From an uncultured Prevotellaceae bacterium (GTDB taxonomy: Bacteria > Bacteroidota > Bacteroidia > Bacteroidales > Bacteroidaceae): a stretch of DNA of 48,577 bases. Both the position numbers and the translations under genes were made by a program. Below are positions 23,377 to 33,118 of the stretch, one piece after another (position 1 is the first letter of the stretch; each line of letters opens with the position of its first letter). The DNA lies in assembly GCA_902767775.1 (NCBI GenBank), contig CACXIP010000035.1, forward strand, positions 1 to 48,577, in the 5' to 3' direction. Under the pieces are notes generated by a model. The model saw only the letters and a program-made list of their open reading frames with translations, did not search any database and was not told the DNA's origin.

Positions 23377-26300
23377 TTAAAGTTTCTTTATTTTCCTCAG
23401 GTATTCCGATGGGGTGTCGTCATACATCTTTTTGAAATAGTGGGCAAACTGCTTGGAAGAGAGTCCCACCATGTCGGCGACCTCTGAGATGTTGGTCCTT
23501 CCCTGGTCGAGCAGGCTCTTTCCCCGTTTCAGTTTGATAATGCGCATAAACTCCAGCGGCGACTTGCCCGTGATGGCCATGAGCTTCTTGTAGAGATGGC
23601 CGCGGGTCATCCCCACCGCACTGCTGAGTTGGACAACCGAGTAGTTGATGTCGCCGATATTCTCCTCGATATAGGCGATAACATGGCTGATGAGTTCCTC
23701 GTCGAGGGAACTCACCGTGATTTCGCTGGGTTTGATTTCCACTCCCGCAGCCACCTTGGTGTGCGTCTGCTGCGACCACTCCAGTATCTTGCGGATGCGC
23801 AGCCTGAGCACCTCCAGACTGAAAGGTTTGGTGATGTAGTCTGCCGCGCCCTCCTTCAGTCCTTCCACAATGTTCTCCTCCGCGCTCTTTGCCGTGAGGA
23901 GGACAACCGGGATATGCGAATACCTGATGTCGCTCTTGAGCTGACGGAAAAGCGCCATGCCGTCCATCACAGGCATCATCACGTCGCTCACCACGATGCT
24001 CACATTGTCGTTCTTCGACAATACTTGGAGTGCCTCTTTCCCGTTGGCCGCCACAAGCACCTGGTATTCGTCGTCGAGGCTGCGCTGGAGGAAGAGCCGT
24101 GCATCTGAGTTGTCCTCCACCACCAAGAGTGTGGGACGCCCGCCGCTGCCATCAGCCACTGCCTCTTCTGCGACAGCGATGTTGTCTGCTGCCTCCTGCT
24201 CTTCCGCTGCCACCTCGGCAGCCTCCATCACCGGCAGCGACACCGTGAAGATGGTCCCTTTGGGCTTGTTGTCGGCGACATCGATGCTTCCGCCCATCAT
24301 ACTGACATATTGTCTGACGATATGCAGGCCCAGTCCGCTGCCCTCTTGCTCCTGTCCGTGCGACTCCTGCACGAAGCGGTCGAAGACATGCTTTTTGTCC
24401 TTGATGCCGATGCCGGTGTCCGCCACGCTAATGACCGCTGTACGCTGCTCATCCTGAGTGACATCGAGCGACACCGTCACGCTGCCTTTGTCGGTATTGT
24501 ATTTGAAGGCGTTGGACAGCAGGTTGGTGATGATGCGGCGCATCTTGTCCTCATCGAAGTCAATTTCTATGGATGAGGGTGGCAGGTTCAGGTGCATCTG
24601 TATCTGTTTGCCCATGGCATAATAGTCGAAACTTTCAACGGTCTGCCTCACGAAACTCACGATGTCGCCATGCTTGAGGTTGAGTTTCTCTCTGCCCACA
24701 TCCAAGCGACGGAAGTCGAGCACCTGCAGGACGAGGTCGTAGAGTTGGCGGGCATTGCGCCACGCCACGTCCACCTCCGTGCGGATAGGAGCCGGCAGAC
24801 TGAGTTTGCGTATCTTCTCAAGGGGTGCCATCACCAGGGTAAGAGGCGTCTTAAGGTCATGGCCGACATTGGTGAAGAAGCGGATTTTGTCCTCCTCCAT
24901 CTCATATTTCTTCAGGTTGACCTCCATCTGTTTCATGGCAAGTTCACGTTTCTGTCTTCTGCGCATCGCACGGTTGATATAATAGAGGAGTGCGACTAAC
25001 AACAGCAGATAGATGAGCAAGGCTGGCCGGGACAGCAGGATTGGCGGTTTTACATTGATGGGCAGTTCCGCTATCTCGCTCTCCATCAGTCCTGGTATCG
25101 CGGCTTTCACCTGCAGCACATGCTTGCCGGAGCTGAGCGACGCAAAATAGAGCATGCTGCCGGGTGCAGCCATCCACTCCTCATCACCCTTGAAGCGGTA
25201 GAAGTATTTGATTTTGTGGCTGAGGGCAGGCACCATGGCAGAGACTGCCACCCAGAACCGGTCATCGTGCTGGATGGTGAAGTCGGAGAATGGGTTGGGT
25301 TCTGCGTTGACCCAATAGTTGGTAAAGAGCACTTGCAGTTTGGGATAATAGGCGGCGGTATTCTCGGGCATGATACGCACATAGCCAGAGAAGCTGCCCA
25401 ACAGCGCCATGCCGTCGGTGGTGGTCAGTGCTGCGTTGTTGGAAAAGATGACATTGTGGAGTCCGTCGGCATCGAGATAAGGGTAGCACTTGCAGGTGAA
25501 CGGCTGCCTGTCGGACACCTGTGTGGAAATGCAGGTCAGACCGTTGTCTGTGCTTGCCCAAACGTATCTGCCGCTCTTCGCCAGCGCCCTGATGACATTG
25601 TGCGACAGTCCCTGTTCTGTGGTGAGATGGGTGACGGCGTCCTCCTTGGGATGGAGAATCCACAGTCCGTTTCTGCTGCCCACCCACAACCGGTCGTGCT
25701 CACACATCATCAGAGAGGAGACATAGGCATCTTTGAGCTGGTCGATTTGCTTGTTCTGTATGAACTGTCCCTTGGCGCAGTCATAGGCAGAGAGTCCCAA
25801 CGATGTGCCGATATAGATGATTTCGCGCAAAGAGTCGCAGGTGAGGCACAAGGTGCCGTTGGACAAGAGCGGCGAGTTCTCCGACATATATTTGACTTTT
25901 TTCCCATCAGGGGTCAACTTGACCACGCCTTTGTCTACCGTTGCCACCCACAGGTTGCCCCTTGTGTCGGTGGTCATTGCCTTGACGTAGTCGAGATGGG
26001 AACACTCGTTATAAATGGGAGTGAATCTTGAGCCATCATACTTGGCGATGCCGTTGCCATATGTGCCCACCAAAAGCGTGCCGTCGTCGAGCACAACCAA
26101 TGAGGTGATGATATCGGAGGGCAACTGATTCTGCAAAGCCGTGAAATGCCTTTCCGTCCCCGACCTCGTCTTCATCAAAACGCCCGCGCCATCAAATCCT
26201 ATCCAGAGGTTGCCCGCGTGGTCCTCCACCAGCGAACTCACATCCTCATATTCTCCGGTGGACACAACATTGAAGGTGGGGCTGCCCATATCGGTCATGG

Positions 26301-27270
26301 CAACACCCAGTTTTGCCGAACCCACCCACATGGTGTTGTTGACATCGGGATACAGACAGGTGATGTGGCTGCTCCTGGGTAAGAATGCATTCACGTTCAC
26401 CATCTTGCTCCATACCCCGTCCTGAAGAGAGAAGACGAAGATGCCTGCGGTGCCTGTACCCACCCACAGGTTGCCGTCGTTGTCCTCACAAACGACATTC
26501 AACAGGGTATTGCCCATCTGCTTCAATTCTGACGGTTGCCGCCACTGGCGTGTCTTGAGCGAGAAGAGCCATTGTGTGCCAGGAAGTGAGTGCGCCATGT
26601 AAACCCAGAGGTTCATACTGTTGTCAAGATACACACGGCTGTCCCTTTCGTGAATGGTCTCAGGTGCCTGTGTGAGCGGAACGAGACGGTGCTCCTTCAG
26701 TGCCACCTCGTATATTTTATAATCGGAGGTAATGACGGCTGCAGTGCCGTTCCTCGCAACGATATGCAAGATGGGCGACTTGCTGTAGTTGTCGATATGC
26801 AATAATTTGCGTAAGGAGTAGTCATAATGGTAAAGCCCAAATTCGGTGGTCACCCACAAGTTGTGCCTGTCATCCACATACAACACCTGCGCCGCGCCTT
26901 TCACTCCGAGCCGCGCCAACCGTTGCTGTCCGTCTTTCTTCCATGTGCCTGACTGACGCTCATAGGTAAACAAATCACCCGTGCAGGGCATCCACAACGT
27001 AGAATCGGCTGTCTCGCTGATGGAGAAGACATCGTTGGAGTGCCCACCGAAATCCATCGGCATGTAGTTGCGGAATCGGTAGCCATCGTAGCGGCTGACA
27101 CCATTGATGGTGGAGAGCCAGATATATCCGTGGCTGTCGCGGACGACATTCCTTATGAAATTGTCGGCCAGGCCATTCTTCACATCGACGGTTCTGAAGA
27201 AATAATTGGAGGCCGTGCATGTGAGCAATGGTGCCAGGAAACACCAGAAGGTTAGAAAGCGAAGCTTCAT
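23377..27270 (-). CDS. Hybrid two-component system sensor/regulator (PUL type)
   Basis: A 1297-residue inner-membrane sensor that binds DNA itself. In order: signal peptide (MKLRFLTFWCFLAPLLTCTA), ~14 two-component propeller repeats (~25-650, with WLSTINGVSRYDG and LWVGSRNGLW-type text), a Y_Y_Y domain (~680-735), a transmembrane helix (LLIYLLLLVALLYYI, ~745), HisKA with phospho-His in VGHDLKTPLT (~804), HATPase_c (LLSNAFKYN, DTGIGIKD, GSGLGLHIV), a receiver domain (VVEDNSDARLFLQ, phospho-Asp in VVSDVMMPVMDG ~1095), and AraC-type HTH (~1195-1297). The start at 27270 gives the signal peptide; the longer frame upstream is spurious. Such proteins sense glycan breakdown products and activate a nearby polysaccharide-utilisation locus. 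A TACTTTTG box lies 24 bp upstream. Confidence 0.95.
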   Translation of the reverse strand: MKLRFLTFWCFLAPLLTCTASNYFFRTVDVKNGLADNFIRNVVRDSHGYIWLSTINGVSRYDGYRFRNYMPMDFGGHSNDVFSISETADSTLWMPCTGDLFTYERQSGTWKKDGQQRLARLGVKGAAQVLYVDDRHNLWVTTEFGLYHYDYSLRKLLHIDNYSKSPILHIVARNGTAAVITSDYKIYEVALKEHRLVPLTQAPETIHERDSRVYLDNSMNLWVYMAHSLPGTQWLFSLKTRQWRQPSELKQMGNTLLNVVCEDNDGNLWVGTGTAGIFVFSLQDGVWSKMVNVNAFLPRSSHITCLYPDVNNTMWVGSAKLGVAMTDMGSPTFNVVSTGEYEDVSSLVEDHAGNLWIGFDGAGVLMKTRSGTERHFTALQNQLPSDIITSLVVLDDGTLLVGTYGNGIAKYDGSRFTPIYNECSHLDYVKAMTTDTRGNLWVATVDKGVVKLTPDGKKVKYMSENSPLLSNGTLCLTCDSLREIIYIGTSLGLSAYDCAKGQFIQNKQIDQLKDAYVSSLMMCEHDRLWVGSRNGLWILHPKEDAVTHLTTEQGLSHNVIRALAKSGRYVWASTDNGLTCISTQVSDRQPFTCKCYPYLDADGLHNVIFSNNAALTTTDGMALLGSFSGYVRIMPENTAAYYPKLQVLFTNYWVNAEPNPFSDFTIQHDDRFWVAVSAMVPALSHKIKYFYRFKGDEEWMAAPGSMLYFASLSSGKHVLQVKAAIPGLMESEIAELPINVKPPILLSRPALLIYLLLLVALLYYINRAMRRRQKRELAMKQMEVNLKKYEMEEDKIRFFTNVGHDLKTPLTLVMAPLEKIRKLSLPAPIRTEVDVAWRNARQLYDLVLQVLDFRRLDVGREKLNLKHGDIVSFVRQTVESFDYYAMGKQIQMHLNLPPSSIEIDFDEDKMRRIITNLLSNAFKYNTDKGSVTVSLDVTQDEQRTAVISVADTGIGIKDKKHVFDRFVQESHGQEQEGSGLGLHIVRQYVSMMGGSIDVADNKPKGTIFTVSLPVMEAAEVAAEEQEAADNIAVAEEAVADGSGGRPTLLVVEDNSDARLFLQRSLDDEYQVLVAANGKEALQVLSKNDNVSIVVSDVMMPVMDGMALFRQLKSDIRYSHIPVVLLTAKSAEENIVEGLKEGAADYITKPFSLEVLRLRIRKILEWSQQTHTKVAAGVEIKPSEITVSSLDEELISHVIAYIEENIGDINYSVVQLSSAVGMTRGHLYKKLMAITGKSPLEFMRIIKLKRGKSLLDQGRTNISEVADMVGLSSKQFAHYFKKMYDDTPSEYLRKIKKL

Positions 27271-27293
27271 TGTTTTTTGTATGGTTGACCTAA

Positions 27294-27301
27294 CAAAAGT
27301 A
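27294..27301 (-). promoter_or_regulatory. Candidate -7 box (TACTTTTG) of the hybrid regulator gene
   Basis: The minus strand reads TACTTTTG, 24 bp upstream of the ATG at 27270, implying a very short leader. No clear -33 TTTG is seen. Confidence 0.5.
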
Positions 27302-27684
27302 ATGAAAAAAGCCAACTTTTTCGTTCCTCGGGGACAATTATTTGTGTGCTTGACGGTATTTTTAACTTTTACCATCCAATATGTATCCATTTCCGTCCCT
27401 AATGTATCAAGAATACAAAACTGGACATATGAAATACGCCGTGGCTTGGCTGCACAGTCAATTGTACCTAAATTTGCAGCTGTAAAAGATTTCCAAGAAC
27501 AACATATATATAGATTTCCAAGAATTTCATCATATAGTTTAGTTGATGTGGTCAAGCAACAATGAACCTTAGGCCACGATTTTTCAAAAAGGGGTGATCA
27601 ATTCACCAACGGAAAAATGCACCTTCAAAAAGTTTGGTTTTTTAACAAAAAGGATTCGTGAAGAATCGGATAGGTTTCATGTAA
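27302..27684. other. Upstream region of the hybrid regulator gene, no gene seen
   Basis: An AT-rich 380-bp stretch. It holds two exact 13-bp direct repeats, AGATTTCCAAGAA at 27487-27499 and 27512-27524, spaced 25 bp start to start, a layout used by AraC-type regulators. It also has a small GATTC/GAATC inverted pair near 27652. Short open frames here lack coding character. Confidence 0.5.
27487..27524. promoter_or_regulatory. Direct repeat AGATTTCCAAGAA x2, possible regulator site
   Basis: Two identical 13-mers with 12 bp between them (25-bp period), about 190 bp upstream of the regulator promoter box. Autoregulation by the AraC-like domain is a possibility only. Confidence 0.35.
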
Positions 27685-27716
27685 AAGGGGCACGGACTTC
27701 AATGTCTGTGCCCCTT
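27685..27716 (-). terminator. Rho-independent terminator after the C10 peptidase gene
   Basis: A 13-bp stem (AAGGGGCACGGAC / GTCTGTGCCCCTT, one G-T type mismatch) with a 6-base loop. On the minus strand it is followed by TTTTAC. It lies 48 bp after the stop of the C10 peptidase gene. Confidence 0.75.
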
Positions 27717-27763
27717 GCTTTGTCATCACAGAATTTGATTCTGTGAAGGTGTGAATAGATGCT

Positions 27764-30700
27764 TCAATTCTTGCCCAGAATGTAGTCGACGATTTGCATG
27801 GCGTCTGTCACGTTGACTTCGCCATCCTCATTCCAGTTGGCATTGCTGTAGATGAAATTCTTCAGGGGTTTTCCAAGGATGTAATCGACGATGCACATGA
27901 CATCCGTCACATTGATACTTCCATCGCCGTCAGCATCGCCCTTGATTTCCCACACATCAGGATTGAACTTAAACTTGGCTGCATTCAGCACCTCATGGGT
28001 GTTCTTGTTCAACAACAACGCCACAACAGACAGGTTCTCCTTGTTCTGGATACGTGTGTTGCCCGCTATGCTGAGGGTATAGGTATACGTCATGGGCACC
28101 TCGCTCTTGATGGTGGCGGGCAGCGTGCCTGCAACGCCCGTCTTAGGCTGCCAAACCGCCACGGGCACATGGTCGTGCTTGAAATCGCTGATTACCGCAG
28201 GCTGGTCAACCATTGGCTTCAGGTTGGTATCAGTGATGTTCTTGCCCGAGAAATAGTTCTTCTGAGCGAAGCCTGTCTGTCCGTCCTCCAGCAGCAGATA
28301 ACCTATCTGATAGGGCGATGACGACACGTTCTCGACAAATGTGGTGGTGGTGGTGACCTTGATGGCTGTCTGATTCTTGTCTGTCCACTCTGCATTCACA
28401 GCTATCTCGCCGATGGTGTAATCCCGCAAGGCTGCCTCAACGTCTTTCCTGATGCCAAACGGTTGGTCATCAGAACCATAATAGGGGTCGACAAAACCGC
28501 CACGGTTGATCTGACAACCAGGGAAGCTGTTGGCGTCCAGGTAATAGTCCGACAGTTGCAAGGGGTCGTTGTGGTGAACGGCAATGGTAACCACATCATC
28601 GCGGAATGCATTGTTGAGCATCCTCATGCCCACGGCTCCACGCGGACACCATCCACACCACGTACCAGTAGCCTCCTCAACCAAAGGCACCTTCTTAGGC
28701 TTGCGCTTCACAGTGACCAATGTGCCGGTGGCTTTGTTCTCTGCCGTCTCGTTGGTCAGTCCGTTCACCTTGGTGATGGTCAGCGTCTTCGTCTTAGTGC
28801 CGACAGCGGCGTCGGCCGGGAACGGAATCAGCACCTCGGCAGTCATCATATAGGTGATGGGAGATACATCCATGTGGCCCTTGTACACATTGCTGCCCGT
28901 AGTGATGGTATAGTCGATATTGGTGATGGGTTCGACACTCTCACCCACGAGGCTGATGGGCACCACCACCAGTGAGTTGAGACCGGCATAATGCTTGCCG
29001 AAGTCTGGCTCTGACACACTGGCTGCATGATGGGCATAATCCTCATCACCGGGCTCCATCTCGACAATCTTTGGGAAAACGCTCCATCCTGATGTCATGC
29101 TGTAGGCGTTTTTGGTGCCATAAGGAACATGGAGCACAGCCGACTCCATATTGTCGCCGGCAAACACATTGGAGTTGATGGGGAACGGCTTGCGGATGTG
29201 GCTGACCACGTTGATCAGGTTGTTGCAGAGCATGAATGCGCCTTGGCCGATTTCCGTCACGCTGGCAGGAATCTCAATAAAGGACATCAATTGATACTCA
29301 AAGGCTGCTGGGGCAATCTTCACCACCGACTCAGGAATCTTTGTTGTGCTGATGCCCTGTATCAGCGAGTTGCTCGCCGTCTCGATGATGGCGTTGCAAT
29401 TGTCACGGGAGTCATAGACTGGGTTGTCGGCATCAACGACAAGTGATGTGATGCTGGAGCAACCAACAAAAATCCCCTCGCCTATCTCGGTCACGCTCTT
29501 GGAAATCCTCACAGAACTCAGGCCCGTGTCTGCCCAGAAAGCATTGATTCCGATTTTCTTCACGCCATTGGGAAGTACAACCTCCGACAGGCCTGGTACT
29601 CCACTGAACGCCGTCTGCCCTATCTCGACGACACTCGAGGGAATCACTGTAGTGCGGCAACCGACGAGCAGCACATTGCTTTTTTTATCAATGATGGCAT
29701 TGCAATTGTTGCGTGAGTCGAAAACGGTGTTGCCCGTCTCTACACTGAGAGCAGACAGGCGAGAGCAATTATACAACATGTCCCTGCCCAATGAGGTGAC
29801 CGTCTTGGGAATGACAAGCGACTTGACACCGGAAGTAAAGAAGGCGAAACTTTTGATGGTCTTCAAGGTCTTTGGCAGTCTGACCTCTTCCAAGGAGGAA
29901 ACACCCGCCAGGGCATTCTCACAAATGACATCATATTCAGAGCCATCGATTGCCCTCGCATTGGTCAGGTCTAAGACACGCAAGACAGCTTCCCCCATCT
30001 TCTCACGGATGAACTGGAAATCGTCATTGTTGAGCTCACCGGTAAGTGTCAGTTCCTCAATGGTATAGTATTCACTCTCCGAGATCAGCTTCGACAGGCT
30101 TCCGGCAGGCTTGACATTCAGCGTGCGAGATGGGTTGTATTCCGTATTCTCCAAAATGGTGGAGAACTGACTCCAGATATTGGCCGACTGATATTTCGCC
30201 TTTGTTCCAGAAGGCACGACCAATTTGGCATTTGGGGCAATGACGTTGAACACCTGAGCGGTCAGGGCAACGGGTGTCGATGACTTGACTTTCACCGCCG
30301 ACAAATACATATTGTTCGAGAATGCATCAATGCCTATCTCAGTCACGCTGGCAGGGATTTCCAACGTTCTAAGTCCGCTATTTTGGAAAGCACCTATGCC
30401 AATTCGCTTCAGCGTTTGCGGGAGGGTGATGGTGGACAATGTCCTGCTGATATAGAAAGCCCGGTTGCCGATAGCAACGATTCCCTCTGGAATCATTGAT
30501 GAGTTACAACCAAGAATAATGGTATTGGTAGCTGTTTCGATGATACAGTTGCTGTTGTCCCTGGAGTCATATACGGTGTTGTTGCTGTCAACCGTGATTT
30601 TTGACATTTCGGAGGGCAAGAAGGCATCCTCGCCGATGCTCTTGACGTTCTTGGGGATATGTACACTGACCAGAGGACAGCCATTGAAGGCACCCGCCTC

Positions 30701-32395
30701 TATCGTCGTCAGACTTTCCGGGAACTTGATGGACTTCAGGTTGATGATGGACGAGAATGCATTTCTGCCTATCGTAGTCACTCCCTCTGGGATGACTGTG
30801 GCAGGACAAGCGGCGAGGAGCTTTCCGCTCGAGCGCTCATAGACGGCATTGCTCTTGGAGTAATAATCCTTGTTGCCCGTCTCCACTTCCACCGACATCA
30901 GATTGCGGCATCCAGCAAAGACACCATTACTTATGTAGGTAACACCTTTGGGTATGACGATGGCCCTCAGTCCGGTATCTAAGAAAGGAGCGCTTGCAAG
31001 GACCGTCAAACTGCTGGGCAGGACAATCTCCTGAATGGCATTGCATCTCTCAAACATGAAAGCACCCAAGGTATTGTCCTCAGTGGTAAACGAGTCATAA
31101 TAAGCGTCGCCCCCTGCTACAATCTTGGCTTCCGACAAGTCGAGTTTTTCCAACTGTCCCCGTTCGCCGGTGTTGTCCTCGCTGTATCCTCCCAGTGCCC
31201 GAATCAGTTTGAAATCGGTGCCGTTGACCTCTCCTATGATGGTGAGTTTCCTTAGGGTGTATTTGTCTTTTTCAGTGATGTAGTTTGGCAGGGTACCCGC
31301 TTTTGTGAGCCGTATGGTGAGTTCCTCTCTGGGAATATCATCCGAATCATCATTGAGTGTTGCAGGTTGGATGGCTATCACCGCAGTCTGATGGTCGTTG
31401 AAATGCTGCTGACTGTTGGGACTGAGGTCGGTGAGGGCGAAATAGCCGTCGAAATTGCCGCTCCATCCCCAGTTGACATAGAACATGCCGTTTCGGTAGC
31501 CGTGCACGACGAAGGAGTGGCCCATTATCTCTCCCTGATTGCCGCCATAGATGACGGGGCGGCCCACACTCAGTTCACCATACATCAGTTCCTCCCATTC
31601 CGCGTCGGTGTATGAGCTGCGCTCAACGAGCTTCGCCGTCCTGCTGTAGTTGAAGACCGACACCAGGGCGTCGGGAATATTGATGGACATCGCTCCCGAC
31701 TCATTGGGCATATAGTTCATCTGCACGGATTGTCCGCAGTATCGCATGAGCCATGCCACCTCATCGTCGGACATGCCAAACCACTCGAACTTCCTGGCAG
31801 GAAGACCGGGCAAATCGACGCGCGCATCAGTTGTGGTATATGCCGCCACCGACCTTACCTCGCTGATGGGCCATTGGAAGTAGTTGATGACCTGTGCCAT
31901 GGCAGTTGCCACGCATCCCGTCGGTGGTGCCTGTCCTTGTACCTGCGGACAATGCGCGTTGTATGGCGCCCATTGGTCCCATGTGGTGGTGAGAAGCGGC
32001 TGCAGTTCCGCCCTCGTGGCGGCAGCCACATTCAACTTCCCTGTCTTCCCGTCGGAAAGGCTGTCAGCCACTTGGGCATAGTAGTCGAGCAGCCATTTCA
32101 CATTGTCAGGAAGGACATCGGTGTCGAGGTTGCCCTTTTCTGCATATCCGAGAATCTCCCTCATGCGGTTGTCGCCCGCCACGATGACGAAGCCGCCATT
32201 GTCCTCTGCATTGAAAATATAAAAAGAAGAACTGGCAGCATCTTTCTGTGGCGCACGCCGCATACCGCTTTGCTTGAAATGTCTGTTCTTCAGGAACTGC
32301 TGAGCCTTGACCAAGGCCTCCTGCTCACTGACTTTTTGTGCCTGAGCCGACAGTCCGACGATGACACAAGCCAACAAAAAAAGTAGTCTTTTCAT
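27764..32395 (-). CDS. Secreted C10 cysteine peptidase with BspA leucine-rich repeats, thioredoxin-like domain and dockerin
   Basis: A 1543-residue exported protein. After a signal peptide (MKRLLFLLACVIVGLSAQA) comes a streptopain/interpain-type prodomain (~20-125) and the C10 catalytic domain: nucleophile Cys161 (PPTGCVATAMAQV), His293 (GHSFVVHGY) and NWGWSG (308-313). Residues ~355-1110 are BspA-type leucine-rich repeats (LPKTLKTIKSFAFFTSGVKSLVIPKTV and similar). Residues ~1235-1440 resemble Omp28/thioredoxin-like proteins with a CxxC at 1247-1250 (TWCGWCPRG). The end (1485-1543) is a dockerin-type double calcium loop. It starts 4 bp after a small lipoprotein gene, so the two are coupled. 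C10 peptidases of Prevotella degrade host proteins; the repeats suggest adhesion. The four-part combination is notable. A terminator follows. Confidence 0.9.
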   Translation of the reverse strand: MKRLLFLLACVIVGLSAQAQKVSEQEALVKAQQFLKNRHFKQSGMRRAPQKDAASSSFYIFNAEDNGGFVIVAGDNRMREILGYAEKGNLDTDVLPDNVKWLLDYYAQVADSLSDGKTGKLNVAAATRAELQPLLTTTWDQWAPYNAHCPQVQGQAPPTGCVATAMAQVINYFQWPISEVRSVAAYTTTDARVDLPGLPARKFEWFGMSDDEVAWLMRYCGQSVQMNYMPNESGAMSINIPDALVSVFNYSRTAKLVERSSYTDAEWEELMYGELSVGRPVIYGGNQGEIMGHSFVVHGYRNGMFYVNWGWSGNFDGYFALTDLSPNSQQHFNDHQTAVIAIQPATLNDDSDDIPREELTIRLTKAGTLPNYITEKDKYTLRKLTIIGEVNGTDFKLIRALGGYSEDNTGERGQLEKLDLSEAKIVAGGDAYYDSFTTEDNTLGAFMFERCNAIQEIVLPSSLTVLASAPFLDTGLRAIVIPKGVTYISNGVFAGCRNLMSVEVETGNKDYYSKSNAVYERSSGKLLAACPATVIPEGVTTIGRNAFSSIINLKSIKFPESLTTIEAGAFNGCPLVSVHIPKNVKSIGEDAFLPSEMSKITVDSNNTVYDSRDNSNCIIETATNTIILGCNSSMIPEGIVAIGNRAFYISRTLSTITLPQTLKRIGIGAFQNSGLRTLEIPASVTEIGIDAFSNNMYLSAVKVKSSTPVALTAQVFNVIAPNAKLVVPSGTKAKYQSANIWSQFSTILENTEYNPSRTLNVKPAGSLSKLISESEYYTIEELTLTGELNNDDFQFIREKMGEAVLRVLDLTNARAIDGSEYDVICENALAGVSSLEEVRLPKTLKTIKSFAFFTSGVKSLVIPKTVTSLGRDMLYNCSRLSALSVETGNTVFDSRNNCNAIIDKKSNVLLVGCRTTVIPSSVVEIGQTAFSGVPGLSEVVLPNGVKKIGINAFWADTGLSSVRISKSVTEIGEGIFVGCSSITSLVVDADNPVYDSRDNCNAIIETASNSLIQGISTTKIPESVVKIAPAAFEYQLMSFIEIPASVTEIGQGAFMLCNNLINVVSHIRKPFPINSNVFAGDNMESAVLHVPYGTKNAYSMTSGWSVFPKIVEMEPGDEDYAHHAASVSEPDFGKHYAGLNSLVVVPISLVGESVEPITNIDYTITTGSNVYKGHMDVSPITYMMTAEVLIPFPADAAVGTKTKTLTITKVNGLTNETAENKATGTLVTVKRKPKKVPLVEEATGTWCGWCPRGAVGMRMLNNAFRDDVVTIAVHHNDPLQLSDYYLDANSFPGCQINRGGFVDPYYGSDDQPFGIRKDVEAALRDYTIGEIAVNAEWTDKNQTAIKVTTTTTFVENVSSSPYQIGYLLLEDGQTGFAQKNYFSGKNITDTNLKPMVDQPAVISDFKHDHVPVAVWQPKTGVAGTLPATIKSEVPMTYTYTLSIAGNTRIQNKENLSVVALLLNKNTHEVLNAAKFKFNPDVWEIKGDADGDGSINVTDVMCIVDYILGKPLKNFIYSNANWNEDGEVNVTDAMQIVDYILGKN

Positions 32396-32399
32396 GTTC

Positions 32400-33011
32400 C
32401 TAAATATTGTTCCAACTGCTTAGGGAGTCCATGAGAGGCTGCTCCTTCTCCTGACTGATTTTGTCGATGAAAGCCTGTGCCTCTTTCTCATCGTATGGTT
32501 CGCCGAATTCATCGGTGAAGGTCTTCTTGCCGTCTTTCTCGGTCACGGTGAACAACTGATTGAAGCCCTCCCTTTCCGTCTTCTCATAGTAGGTGGCCTT
32601 GTCGCCCTCGTCGCTCTTCTCTTTCACCACCAAGGCATCACCCTGGAAGGCGAGTTGCTGACCTTCGCATACGGCCAGGCCATCGAAGTTGTCGATGTCC
32701 TTCATGTCCTTGTAGAACGAGAGGAGCAGTCCCTCCTTACCATTTTCGGTGGTCAGAAACACATAATCCTTGGCAAGCGCGTATTTGGCGACTGCCTTGT
32801 CCTCACCGATAAGCGATTCCCACAAGGCAAGGATGTCCTCACGGTGTGTCTTGAGGTGGTTGTCGGCAGCCACCTCGAGCTGGGTGTCTGTTCCGGTTGC
32901 GGCGGGTTCGCCACCTTGCTGCCCTTTTTGGCCTTTGTCTGTACAGGAAACGAATGCCATTCCCAATGTCACCATGGCAAGGAATGCAAATTGTGTCAAT
33001 TCTTTTTTCAT
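32400..33011 (-). CDS. Small lipoprotein of unknown function, coupled to C10 peptidase
   Basis: A 203-residue protein. I chose ATG 33011 because MKKELTQFAFLAMVTLGMAFVSC is a clear lipoprotein signal peptide with lipobox Cys23; the frame's first ATG (33053) would add a non-signal tail. The mature part is acidic, with about half predicted helix (HREDILALWESLIGEDKAVAKYALAKDYVF) and short strands (GDALVVKEKSDEGDKATYYEKTE). I do not recognise the family. It ends 4 bp before the C10 peptidase start, so the pair is probably translationally coupled. In other C10 loci small neighbours act as propeptide-like inhibitors; that role is a guess. Confidence 0.7.
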   Translation of the reverse strand: MKKELTQFAFLAMVTLGMAFVSCTDKGQKGQQGGEPAATGTDTQLEVAADNHLKTHREDILALWESLIGEDKAVAKYALAKDYVFLTTENGKEGLLLSFYKDMKDIDNFDGLAVCEGQQLAFQGDALVVKEKSDEGDKATYYEKTEREGFNQLFTVTEKDGKKTFTDEFGEPYDEKEAQAFIDKISQEKEQPLMDSLSSWNNI

Positions 33012-33118
33012 CGTTGGTTTTTTTGGTTGAGTATAAATATGTTCAACTTTCAAGTGGTCAAATAGTTAAAGAAGCTATCGCTTCGCTCTGAAGTGAAGCC
33101 ATTACCCCTGAGTGCAGT
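33012..33118. other. Gap between FGE-like and small lipoprotein genes
   Basis: A 107-bp AT-rich spacer. On the minus strand TTTGACC is followed ~19 bp later by TATTTATA, a weak match to the -33/-7 pattern, so a secondary promoter for the lipoprotein-peptidase pair is possible. No terminator hairpin with T-tract is seen. Confidence 0.35.

Noticed and set aside
27271-27555. Upstream extension of the hybrid regulator (95 more codons)
   Set aside because: It would place the signal peptide in mid-protein and runs through the promoter box.
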